From: JADHLJ01 sp038118725
GTDB lineage: Bacteria > Pseudomonadota > Alphaproteobacteria > Thalassobaculales > Thalassobaculaceae
Reading direction: 5' to 3'
Assembly: GCA_038118725.1 (NCBI GenBank)
Contig: JAYOIK010000116.1
Coordinates: forward strand, 1 to 10,434
DNA length: 10,434 bases
The notes under the pieces: model-generated
What the model saw: only the letters and a program-made list of their open reading frames with translations
Told to the model about the DNA's origin: nothing
The model's database searches: none
Part shown: positions 1-5,693 of the stretch, one piece after another
Layout of the letters: the number at the start of each line of letters is the position of its first letter
Numbering within the stretch: position 1 is the stretch's first letter
Made by a program: the position numbers and the translations under genes

Positions 1-121
1 GATGAATCAGATTCGTGCCTCTTTGGGAATCCCGTTAATGAGTGTACGGCCTAGTTTTTTGCACTCACCCCGAGGAGGGCGCCACGCGCCCGTCTCGAAG
101 GGTCCTATCCGCCAAGCGCCC
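1..121. other. Gene-free left edge with small inverted repeats
   Basis: No convincing coding region is seen here; the plus-strand frame open across it continues as an antisense shadow of the SMP-30 gene. The first 60 bases are AT-richer than what follows and include a T6 run at 55-60. Small symmetric elements are visible: GAATC-A-GATTC at 4-14, GGGA-A-TCCC at 24-32, and GAGTG (40-44) facing CACTC (62-66). None matches a known site. The region is the downstream flank of the minus-strand SMP-30 gene. Confidence 0.5.
77..91 (-). terminator. Short GC-rich hairpin downstream of the SMP-30 gene
   Basis: GGGCGC (77-82) and GCGCCC (86-91) form a perfect 6-bp stem with a 3-base loop, beginning about 30 bases past the stop codon of the minus-strand SMP-30 gene. 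Position and strength suit a transcript end or 3'-end stabiliser. On the minus strand the hairpin is not followed by a U tract (it is followed by mixed sequence and then an A run), so it is not a classic intrinsic terminator. Confidence 0.3.
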
Positions 122-1054
122 CTACTTGTTCAAAAAATTCAGCGCCAATCCCGGGCGTGGCCAGGGCAGATCCACCAGCAATCCCCGATAGGACAGGCAC
201 ACGATGGCGGTTTTCAGATCCTCCCCACCGAAGCAGATATTGGTGGTGTAGGGATCGTCGAAGGGCACGAATTCATGTGTGCCGCCCTCGGGGGAGGCCA
301 CGGTGATGCCACCGGTCAGCAGGGTGGCGACACAGACCTTGCCGTCCGCCTCGACCGCCAGGGAATCGAACTTGCGATACCCGCCGTCACAGGTGATCAG
401 CCGCCCGCCGGTGATCGATTCCGGAAAGCCGATCATGCTCACTTCTCCCGGCCCGGTGATATCGAAACCATAAAGCCGGGCCGCCTCGGTCTCGGCGACA
501 TAGACGGTCTTCTCATCCGGCGAGAGGCCGATCCCGTTCGGCGTCATCAGGGGTTGGATGACTTGGCGGATCTCGCTGCCGTCGGGTTTCGCCCAATAGA
601 CGGCGCCCCGGTCCATGTCGCGATGCCGGGTCTTGCCGAGATCGGTGAACCACATATTGCCGTCATGGTCGAAGACGATGTCGTTGGGCCCGTTCAGCTT
701 GAAGTCGCCGCATTTATCATAGAGCCGGTCCACCTTGCCGGTGGAGAGGTCAATCCGCTCGATCCGCCCGGTGAGATAGTCGTCCGCCTGTCCGACGGGC
801 CGTGAATTGCCGGTCGAGGCATCACGCTCGAACTTGAGCCCGCCATTGTTGCAGATATAGCAGGCGCCGTCCGGCCCGATCGCCGCCCCGTTCGGCCCGC
901 CGCCGGGTGTCGCGATCACCTCTGAACGCCCATCCCCCCAAACTCGGGTCAAGGTCCCACGCCCGATCTCCACCAGGATCACCGAGCCATCGGACATCGC
1001 GATCGGCCCCTCGGGAAATTGCAGGCCCTCGGCCAGGGTGCGGAACGTGGTCAT
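122..1054 (-). CDS. SMP-30/gluconolactonase family hydrolase (310 aa)
   Basis: A six-bladed beta-propeller lactonase of the SMP-30/gluconolactonase/LRE family, expected to open sugar or other lactones to hydroxy acids with one divalent metal. Candidate metal ligands in family positions are E15 in the LQFPEGP segment, N124 in LNGPND or N173 in TPNGIGLSPDE, and D230 in the KFDSLAV strand. The TPNGIGLSPDEKTVYVAET stretch is typical of the family. No signal peptide is seen, so it is probably cytoplasmic. The ATG at 1054 is chosen because a GGAG lies 7 bases upstream and the propeller motif begins at once; a longer frame reaches 1156 but adds a low-complexity head without family similarity. It is transcribed away from a second SMP-30 gene at 1265. 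The fold assignment is secure; the substrate is unknown. It could be a lactonase of the downstream catabolic operon or a general gluconolactonase. Confidence 0.9.
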   Translation of the reverse strand: MTTFRTLAEGLQFPEGPIAMSDGSVILVEIGRGTLTRVWGDGRSEVIATPGGGPNGAAIGPDGACYICNNGGLKFERDASTGNSRPVGQADDYLTGRIERIDLSTGKVDRLYDKCGDFKLNGPNDIVFDHDGNMWFTDLGKTRHRDMDRGAVYWAKPDGSEIRQVIQPLMTPNGIGLSPDEKTVYVAETEAARLYGFDITGPGEVSMIGFPESITGGRLITCDGGYRKFDSLAVEADGKVCVATLLTGGITVASPEGGTHEFVPFDDPYTTNICFGGEDLKTAIVCLSYRGLLVDLPWPRPGLALNFLNK

Positions 1055-1141
1055 GGTGGATCTCCGATGAAAGCTGTGGCGTGGTTCCCGCGAGGATGGC
1101 GGGGTGGGCGACTTGTGACCAGCGTTTTCGCCGGTTGGCGC

Positions 1142-1173
1142 CATCCACGGGATCATCGATCCGATGATGGATG
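1142..1173. promoter_or_regulatory. Nested palindrome, candidate operator
   Basis: Three overlapping dyads lie together. ATCATCG (1152-1158) faces CGATGAT (1162-1168) across ATC. GGATC (1150-1154) faces GATCC (1158-1162). CATCCA (1142-1147) faces TGGATG (1168-1173). Such dyads in a divergent promoter region are typical of binding sites for dimeric repressors or activators such as GntR, IclR or LacI types, but no regulator gene is present in the window to pair with it. That it is an operator is inferred only from symmetry and position. Confidence 0.35.
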
Positions 1174-1192
1174 CCGGAGCTCGGTTCCGGAG
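1174..1192. repeat. CCGGA/TCCGG inverted repeat with CCGGAG direct repeat
   Basis: CCGGA (1174-1178) and TCCGG (1186-1190) are inverted with a 7-base spacer, and CCGGAG occurs twice (1174-1179 and 1187-1192) as a direct repeat. It sits directly beside the larger nested palindrome, on the operon side of the divergent gap. It may be a second half of a regulator site, but short GC-rich dyads also arise by chance in this genome. Confidence 0.25.
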
Positions 1193-1264
1193 ATTTGTCG
1201 GCTTGCCGGGTGATGGAGCGGTTGATTAGCCTGTGCACGGTCCCCCAGTACAAGGAGCCTCGCC

Positions 1265-2239
1265 ATGTTCACCATCACCGAAAACGATCTCACTTTCATC
1301 GGCTCCGGCCTGGTTCGCCCGGAATGCGTGGTGGCGACCGAGAAGGGGGATCTGTTCGCCAGCCATGCCGCCGACGGTGGCGGGATCGTGAGCATTGGGA
1401 AAACCGGGGCGCCCGAGCTGTTTCTCGCAAGGACCGGTGATATTCCCGATGGCTTCATCCCGAACGGATATTCGCTGATGCCGGACGGCTCGTTCCTGAT
1501 CGCCAATGTGGGCGACGAGGGCGGGGTCTACCGGCTGTATCGTGACGGGCGGATGGAGGCTTTCCTGACCGAGGTGGACGGGAAGACCCTGCCGGCGTGC
1601 AATTTCGCCAACCGCGACGAAGCTGGACGGATATGGATTTCCGTCAGCACCTGGGCACGTAACCGGGACCTATCCTTCAAGAAGGACTTCGCGGATGGCT
1701 TCGTGATCCTGGTCGATGGCGACGCGGCGCCGAGGGTCGTGGCCGAAGGCATCGGCTTTACCAACGAGAACAAGGTCGACCCCTCCGGGCGCTGGCTCTA
1801 TGTGCATGAGACGATGGGGCGGTCGATCTGTCGTTTCGAGATCAAGGCGAACAATGATCTCGGTCCTCGCGAGACCGCGGCCGACTACGGCATCGGGATC
1901 TTTCCGGACGGATTCGAGTTCGATGCCGAGGGGGGTATCTGGTGCACCAGCGTGGTCAGCAATCGGATCGTCCGCGTGGCGCCGGATGGCGGCCAGCACG
2001 TGGTCTTTGACGGCGGCGACCAGGGGGTGACCGACCGGGCCGAGGAAGCCTACCAGAACGACACCTATACGCGGGCGCATCTGGTGGCGGCGAACGAGAG
2101 CATTCTCGGAAACTGCGCCAGCATCGGGTTCGGCGGGCCGGATCTGAAGACCTGTTACATCGGCTCGCTGGCCTCGGACCGGATCGCGAGTTTCCGGTCT
2201 CCGGTCGCCGGCGCCGTGCCGCCGCATTGGAAGTTCTGA
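1265..2239 (+). CDS. SMP-30/gluconolactonase family protein, second copy (324 aa)
   Basis: A second beta-propeller lactonase-like protein, clearly diverged from the one at 122-1054. Family landmarks are E20 in the VRPECV segment (first metal ligand), N113 or N116 in CNFANRDEAGRIWIS, N167 in FTNENKVDPSGRWLYVHET, and D215 in FPDGFEFDAEGGIW; repeated DG turns mark the blades. No signal peptide or membrane segment is seen. The start is fixed by AAGGAG at 1252-1257, 7 bases before the ATG. It is the first plus-strand gene of the cluster and ends 59 bp before the P450, so it is probably cotranscribed. In that setting it may hydrolyse a lactone formed from an oxidised substrate, or act on an unrelated ester. 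The C-terminal third, after about residue 250, carries extra sequence before the last blade. The family is secure; the reaction is not. Confidence 0.88.
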   Translation: MFTITENDLTFIGSGLVRPECVVATEKGDLFASHAADGGGIVSIGKTGAPELFLARTGDIPDGFIPNGYSLMPDGSFLIANVGDEGGVYRLYRDGRMEAFLTEVDGKTLPACNFANRDEAGRIWISVSTWARNRDLSFKKDFADGFVILVDGDAAPRVVAEGIGFTNENKVDPSGRWLYVHETMGRSICRFEIKANNDLGPRETAADYGIGIFPDGFEFDAEGGIWCTSVVSNRIVRVAPDGGQHVVFDGGDQGVTDRAEEAYQNDTYTRAHLVAANESILGNCASIGFGGPDLKTCYIGSLASDRIASFRSPVAGAVPPHWKF

Positions 2240-2269
2240 TATAGTGGCAATGCCCTCTCGGTCGGGTGG

Positions 2270-2290
2270 CGGATAAGGCGACGGATAAGG
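2270..2290 (+). repeat. 12-bp-period tandem repeat at the P450 ribosome binding site
   Basis: CGGATAAGG occurs at 2270-2278 and again at 2282-2290, giving a tandem duplication with a 12-base period. The second copy leads into the ribosome binding site of the P450 gene. Each copy carries AAGG, so the duplication doubles a Shine-Dalgarno-like core. It could be a chance or slippage product; no functional claim beyond this is supported. Confidence 0.5.
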
Positions 2291-2294
2291 GGAG
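2287..2294 (+). promoter_or_regulatory. Ribosome binding site deciding the P450 start
   Basis: AAGGGGAG ends 4 bases before the ATG at 2299. It favours that ATG over the in-frame GTG at 2266, which has no comparable site and would add 11 residues encoded partly by the tandem repeat. Confidence 0.6.
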
Positions 2295-2298
2295 AGCC

Positions 2299-3516
2299 AT
2301 GGTTCTCGCGGAAAACATGATCGACATGCCCGATGTCAGCGATCCAAAGCTGTACGAGGACGATAGCTGGGGACCGCTCTTCGCCCGGATGCGCCGCGAA
2401 AGCCCGATCCATTATCACCCGGAAAGCCCTTACGGACCGTATTGGTCGATCACCAAGTACAATGACATCATGGCGGTCTCCATCGATCACGAGACCTATT
2501 CCAACGAGCTTGGCGGCATTCAAATCATCGATCAGCCCGAGGGGCAGGAAACCCAAAGCTTTATTCGCATGGACCCACCCCGGCACACCGCCCACCGCAA
2601 GACCGTGCAGCCGATCTTCTCGCCCTCCGTGATGAACGGCATGGAGGCGACGATCCGCCGGCGTACCGGCGAGATCCTGGACGGTCTGCCCCGCGGCGAG
2701 GAGTTCAACTGGGTCGACCTGGTCTCGATCGAATTGACCACGATGATGCTGGCGACCTTGTTCGACTATCCCTGGGAGGAGCGCCGGAACCTGACCTATT
2801 GGTCGGATGTGGCGATCACCGACTACAACGCCCCGGATGCGCTGGTGCGCTCTCGCGAGGAGCAACTGGCCGAGCTGGGCAAGATGGCGGATGCCTTCGG
2901 CACGCTCTGGGCGGAGCGGGCCAAGGCGCCGCCGCGTCGGGATCTGATCTCGATGATGGCGCATAGCGAATCGACCAAGGACCTTACGCCGAGGGAGTTC
3001 ATCGGTACCCTGGCGTTGCTGATCGTCGGCGGCAATGACACGACCCGCAACACCATGTCCGGCGGGCTCTTGGCGTTGCATGAGAATCCCGATGAGATGC
3101 GCCGGCTTCGCGCCGACCCCTCGCTTGTGGCCAAGCTGGTGCCCGAGACGATCCGCTATCAGACCCCGGTCATTCACATGCGCCGCACGGCGAGCCGCGA
3201 CGCCGAGCTCAACGGTCATCACATCGCCAAGGGGGACAAGGTGGTGATGTGGTACGTCTCGGGTAACCGCGACGAAGAGGTGGTCGACGATCCCGATAGT
3301 TTCCGGCTGGATCGCCGCAAGCCGCGCCAGCATCTGGCGTTCGGTTGGGGTATCCATCGTTGCGTCGGCGACCGGTTGGGGGAACTCCAGCTTCAGATCC
3401 TATGGGAAGAAGTCCTGGCGCGTGGCCTCGAGATCGAGGTGACCGGGACGCCCAAGCGGGTCTATTCCAACTTTCTGCGTGGCATCAAGGAGTTACCGGC
3501 CCGCATCAAGGCCTAG
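2299..3516 (+). CDS. Cytochrome P450, CYP153-like (405 aa)
   Basis: A soluble bacterial class I type cytochrome P450. Key elements in order: the B-C region MDPPRHTAHRK (91-101); the I-helix oxygen-binding motif GGNDTTR (244-250); the K-helix ExxR as E283-R286; the WYVSGNRDE segment (318-326); and the heme loop FGWGIHRCVG (348-357) with C355 as thiolate ligand. The I-helix and WYVSGNRDE segments, with NPDE and VYSNFxRG near the end, closely resemble the CYP153 family as I remember it; those enzymes hydroxylate terminal carbons of alkanes, cyclic alkanes, terpenes and fatty acids. At 405 aa it is somewhat shorter at the N terminus than many CYP153A enzymes. No membrane anchor is seen. It needs an electron-transfer partner, but no ferredoxin or ferredoxin reductase is adjacent. 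It precedes an alcohol dehydrogenase, consistent with oxidation of its product. P450 identity is certain, CYP153 assignment probable, and substrate unknown. Confidence 0.94.
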   Translation: MVLAENMIDMPDVSDPKLYEDDSWGPLFARMRRESPIHYHPESPYGPYWSITKYNDIMAVSIDHETYSNELGGIQIIDQPEGQETQSFIRMDPPRHTAHRKTVQPIFSPSVMNGMEATIRRRTGEILDGLPRGEEFNWVDLVSIELTTMMLATLFDYPWEERRNLTYWSDVAITDYNAPDALVRSREEQLAELGKMADAFGTLWAERAKAPPRRDLISMMAHSESTKDLTPREFIGTLALLIVGGNDTTRNTMSGGLLALHENPDEMRRLRADPSLVAKLVPETIRYQTPVIHMRRTASRDAELNGHHIAKGDKVVMWYVSGNRDEEVVDDPDSFRLDRRKPRQHLAFGWGIHRCVGDRLGELQLQILWEEVLARGLEIEVTGTPKRVYSNFLRGIKELPARIKA

Positions 3517-3550
3517 AACGGATCAATCGTTAAAACGAGCAATGGCTGTT

Positions 3551-3556
3551 GGGAGG
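3551..3556 (+). promoter_or_regulatory. Ribosome binding site deciding the alcohol dehydrogenase start
   Basis: GGGAGG lies 6 bases before the ATG at 3563, where the MKGITF-type dehydrogenase N terminus begins. An upstream in-frame ATG at 3542 is possible and would add 7 residues, but it has no good site. The earlier frame start at 3479 lies within the P450 gene. Confidence 0.6.
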
Positions 3557-3562
3557 CCATCA

Positions 3563-4612
3563 ATGAAGGGCATTACATTCACCGGTGATCGCAAGCTTGA
3601 GATCGCCAATTTCGCCGATCCCACGCCGGGGCCGCGAGACGTGGTGCTGGAGATCAAGGCATCCGGGATGTGCGGCACGGATCTTGGCGCCTATCGCAGC
3701 CCTACCGGCCGGGTGGCCGTGGGCGCCAACCGGATCGAGGGCCAGGTGATCGCGGGGCATGAGCCCTGCGGCGTGGTCGTCGCCGTCGGCTCGGCCGTCG
3801 GTCCGAACGAGGCCAAGATCGGTGATCGGGTGATGGATCACCATTACGATGGCTGCGGCGTTTGCCGTCATTGCCAGACCGGTTGGACCCAGATGTGCCT
3901 GGAGGACGCGGTGGCCTACGGCTATGGCGGTCATGGCGCGCATGCCAAATACATGAGCGTCGCGGCCCATTCCCTGGTGCCCTTGCCCGAGCAGGTTTCG
4001 TTTCAGGCCGGCGCGGCGGTTGCCTGTGGTACCGGCACCGCCTATGGCGCCTTGAAGAGGATAGGCCTGGAGGGTGATGAAACAGTCGCCATCTTCGGCC
4101 AGGGGCCGGTCGGCTTGTCGGCGACCTTGCTGGCGGTCGAGATGGGCGCGCGGGTGATCGCGGTGGAGCTTTCACCGGAACGGCGGCAACTGGCGCTCGA
4201 TTGGGGCGCCGACGCGGTGATCGACCCAGGCGCGGTCGATCCGGTCGAGGCGGTGATGGAACTCACCCATGGCGAAGGCGCGGACAAGACCGTCGATTGC
4301 ACGTCCTCGGTGGATGCGCGCCGGGCGGCGGTGCGCTCGACGCGGATCTGGGGTACCGCCTGCATGGTGGGTGTCGGCGGCGACCTGCATATCGAGGTTA
4401 TGCCGGATCTGATTTTCCGTCAGTTGAACATCGTCGGTCACTGGACTTTCTCGAAGGTCATTCAAGCGGATTGCGCGCGCTTCATCGCCGACCGCAAGAT
4501 CGACCTGGACAAGATCTTTACCCACCAGTGGGATATCAGCCAGGCCGAGGAGGCCTATCGGTTGTTTGATCAGGCCAAGACCGGCAAGGGGGTGTTCGTC
4601 TCTTTCGACTAA
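3563..4612 (+). CDS. Zinc-dependent medium-chain alcohol dehydrogenase (349 aa)
   Basis: An MDR-superfamily dehydrogenase of the GroES-like/threonine-dehydrogenase type, expected to oxidise an alcohol to an aldehyde or ketone with NAD(P)+. Catalytic zinc ligands are C37 in GMCGTD, the H66-E67 pair in GHEPCG and probably C155. The structural zinc site is complete: C98, C101, C104 and C112. The nucleotide-binding glycine motif is G179-x-G181-x-x-G184, and E202 at the end of the second strand favours NAD+. Length is typical. It starts 46 bp after the P450 stop, in the same direction, so it probably oxidises the alcohol made by the P450 or a later hydroxy intermediate. No aldehyde dehydrogenase follows, so an acid product would need an enzyme encoded elsewhere. 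A sugar or polyol dehydrogenase role is possible, given the SMP-30 neighbours. Family secure; substrate unknown. Confidence 0.92.
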   Translation: MKGITFTGDRKLEIANFADPTPGPRDVVLEIKASGMCGTDLGAYRSPTGRVAVGANRIEGQVIAGHEPCGVVVAVGSAVGPNEAKIGDRVMDHHYDGCGVCRHCQTGWTQMCLEDAVAYGYGGHGAHAKYMSVAAHSLVPLPEQVSFQAGAAVACGTGTAYGALKRIGLEGDETVAIFGQGPVGLSATLLAVEMGARVIAVELSPERRQLALDWGADAVIDPGAVDPVEAVMELTHGEGADKTVDCTSSVDARRAAVRSTRIWGTACMVGVGGDLHIEVMPDLIFRQLNIVGHWTFSKVIQADCARFIADRKIDLDKIFTHQWDISQAEEAYRLFDQAKTGKGVFVSFD

Positions 4613-4716
4613 CCCGGTGAGCCCCGAAAAACATTTCCCCGCGCGGGTTGGTTTGATGCGATAACCGGGCGCGGCGAAGGCTTTTTATCGATTTGTATCA
4701 ACGAAGGATGACACTG
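4613..4716 (+). promoter_or_regulatory. Longest gap within the operon, with a hairpin
   Basis: This 104-bp spacer is the only long break in the plus-strand series. It holds a GC-rich imperfect inverted repeat: CCGCGC (4639-4644) with GCGCGG (4669-4674), and inside it GGTT (4646-4649) with AACC (4663-4666). A T5 run at 4682-4686 follows 7 bases after the stem. The gap from stem to T run is longer than in a standard intrinsic terminator, so this may be a weak terminator or attenuator, or a stabiliser separating the oxidative genes from the CoA genes. No convincing promoter is seen after it. Confidence 0.35.
4704..4708 (+). promoter_or_regulatory. Ribosome binding site deciding the lyase start
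   Basis: AAGGA lies 8 bases before the ATG at 4717. The nearer ATG at 4708 overlaps this site and is therefore unlikely to be used; the in-frame TTG at 4693 has no site. Confidence 0.6.
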
Positions 4717-5655
4717 ATGGCGAGACCCACAAAGGTCGAGATTTGCGAGGTTGGTCCGCGTGACGGATTGCAGGCGGAAAAATACTTCGTGCCGACCGCC
4801 GACAAGATCCGGCTGATCAACAAACTGATCGACGCGGGCGTGCCGCGGATCGAATTCTCCTCCTTCGTCTCGCCGCGCGCGGTGCCGCAACTGGTCGACG
4901 TGGTCGAGGTTTTGGAAGGTTTGGACCGCACCAAGGGGACGGTTCTCTCCGCCCTGGTGCCAAACGCCAAGGGCGCGATCCGGGCTTGCGAGGCCGGGGT
5001 CGACGAGATCATCGTCTTCATGTCGGCTTCCGAAAGCCATAATCTGAAGAACGTCAACCGCACGGTCGATGAGTCTCTCGCGGGTTTCGAGGATGTCGCC
5101 AAGATCGCCGGCGACGCGGGTATCCCCGTGCATGGCGCCATCGCCACGGCGCTCGGCTGTCCCTTCGAGGGCGATGTGCCCGTGGAAAAGCTGGAATATG
5201 TCGCGCGGCACTATAAGGAATTCGGCTTCACCGGCGTCGGCTTCGGCGACACCACGGGCATGGCGACGCCGCCGGTGGTGCAGCGCGCGATCAGGCATAT
5301 CCAGGACACCGTGCCCGACCTACCGATTCATCTGCACTTTCATAATACAAGAGGTATCGGCCTGGTGAATGTCCTGACCGGCTTGGACGAGGGTATCACC
5401 CATTACGACGCGTCCTTTGGCGGCATGGGGGGCTGTCCCTTCGCGCCGAAGGCGACGGGCAATATCTGTACCGAGGATCTGGTCCATATGCTGCACGAGA
5501 TGGGGATCGAAACCGGCATCGACCTCTCGAGGATGATCGATGTCGCTCATGATGTACAAGACGTCATGGGACGCGAGCTGCCAGGACAGGTCATGAAGGC
5601 CGGCCCACGCCTGCAACTCCATTCAATGGACGAAGTGGCGACCGCCGCCGGTTAA
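4717..5655 (+). CDS. HMG-CoA lyase family enzyme (312 aa)
   Basis: A TIM-barrel lyase of the HMGL-like family. The prototype splits 3-hydroxy-3-methylglutaryl-CoA into acetoacetate and acetyl-CoA. Family residues are present: R15-D16 in EVGPRDGLQ (catalytic Arg and metal Asp), E46 in the RIEFSSFVSPR strand, H207 and H209 in HLHFHNTRG (metal ligands), C240 in the flexible GGCPFAP loop, and N249 in ATGN. No mitochondrial-type leader or signal peptide is seen. Length fits the bacterial family. The histidine segment reads HFHN-TRG instead of the HCHD-TYG remembered for the human enzyme, so a relative acting on another 3-hydroxy-3-methyl-acyl-CoA cannot be excluded. It is followed 38 bp later by a class III CoA-transferase, which could make its CoA substrate. 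Roles in leucine, mevalonate or acyclic terpene breakdown all fit the family; the other leucine genes (carboxylase, isovaleryl-CoA dehydrogenase) are absent. Confidence 0.9.
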   Translation: MARPTKVEICEVGPRDGLQAEKYFVPTADKIRLINKLIDAGVPRIEFSSFVSPRAVPQLVDVVEVLEGLDRTKGTVLSALVPNAKGAIRACEAGVDEIIVFMSASESHNLKNVNRTVDESLAGFEDVAKIAGDAGIPVHGAIATALGCPFEGDVPVEKLEYVARHYKEFGFTGVGFGDTTGMATPPVVQRAIRHIQDTVPDLPIHLHFHNTRGIGLVNVLTGLDEGITHYDASFGGMGGCPFAPKATGNICTEDLVHMLHEMGIETGIDLSRMIDVAHDVQDVMGRELPGQVMKAGPRLQLHSMDEVATAAG

Positions 5656-5693
5656 CCCCGTTCGACCACCCAATCAGTTTACGGAGCCCGACG

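Larger units (their letters stand above)
1055..1264. promoter_or_regulatory. Divergent intergenic region between the two SMP-30 genes
   Basis: This 210-bp gap must hold the start signals for the minus-strand SMP-30 gene and for the plus-strand operon. No sigma-70 pair close to consensus stands out on either strand. It does hold nested inverted repeats around 1142-1173 and a CCGGA/TCCGG element at 1174-1190, which suggests operator sites. Ribosome binding sites lie at its two ends: GGAG on the minus strand (1062-1065) and AAGGAG on the plus strand (1252-1257). Confidence 0.5.

Noticed and set aside
2..805. Plus-strand open frame of 267 codons at the left edge
   Set aside because: It is opposite the SMP-30 gene, has no ribosome binding site and no recognisable domain; the SMP-30 frame explains the region.
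1055..1156. N-terminal extension of the minus-strand SMP-30 protein by 34 residues
   Set aside because: It has no family similarity and would run through the control region; GGAG upstream of the ATG at 1054 supports the shorter form.
1203..1230. A sigma-70 promoter TTGCCG...TTAGC for the plus-strand operon
   Set aside because: The -10 match is poor at every acceptable spacing, so it is no better than chance in this composition.
2155..3357. Long minus-strand open frame of 400 codons opposite the P450
   Set aside because: It lies antisense to a complete P450 with all its motifs; long antisense frames are expected in GC-rich codon usage, and its translation shows no family motif.
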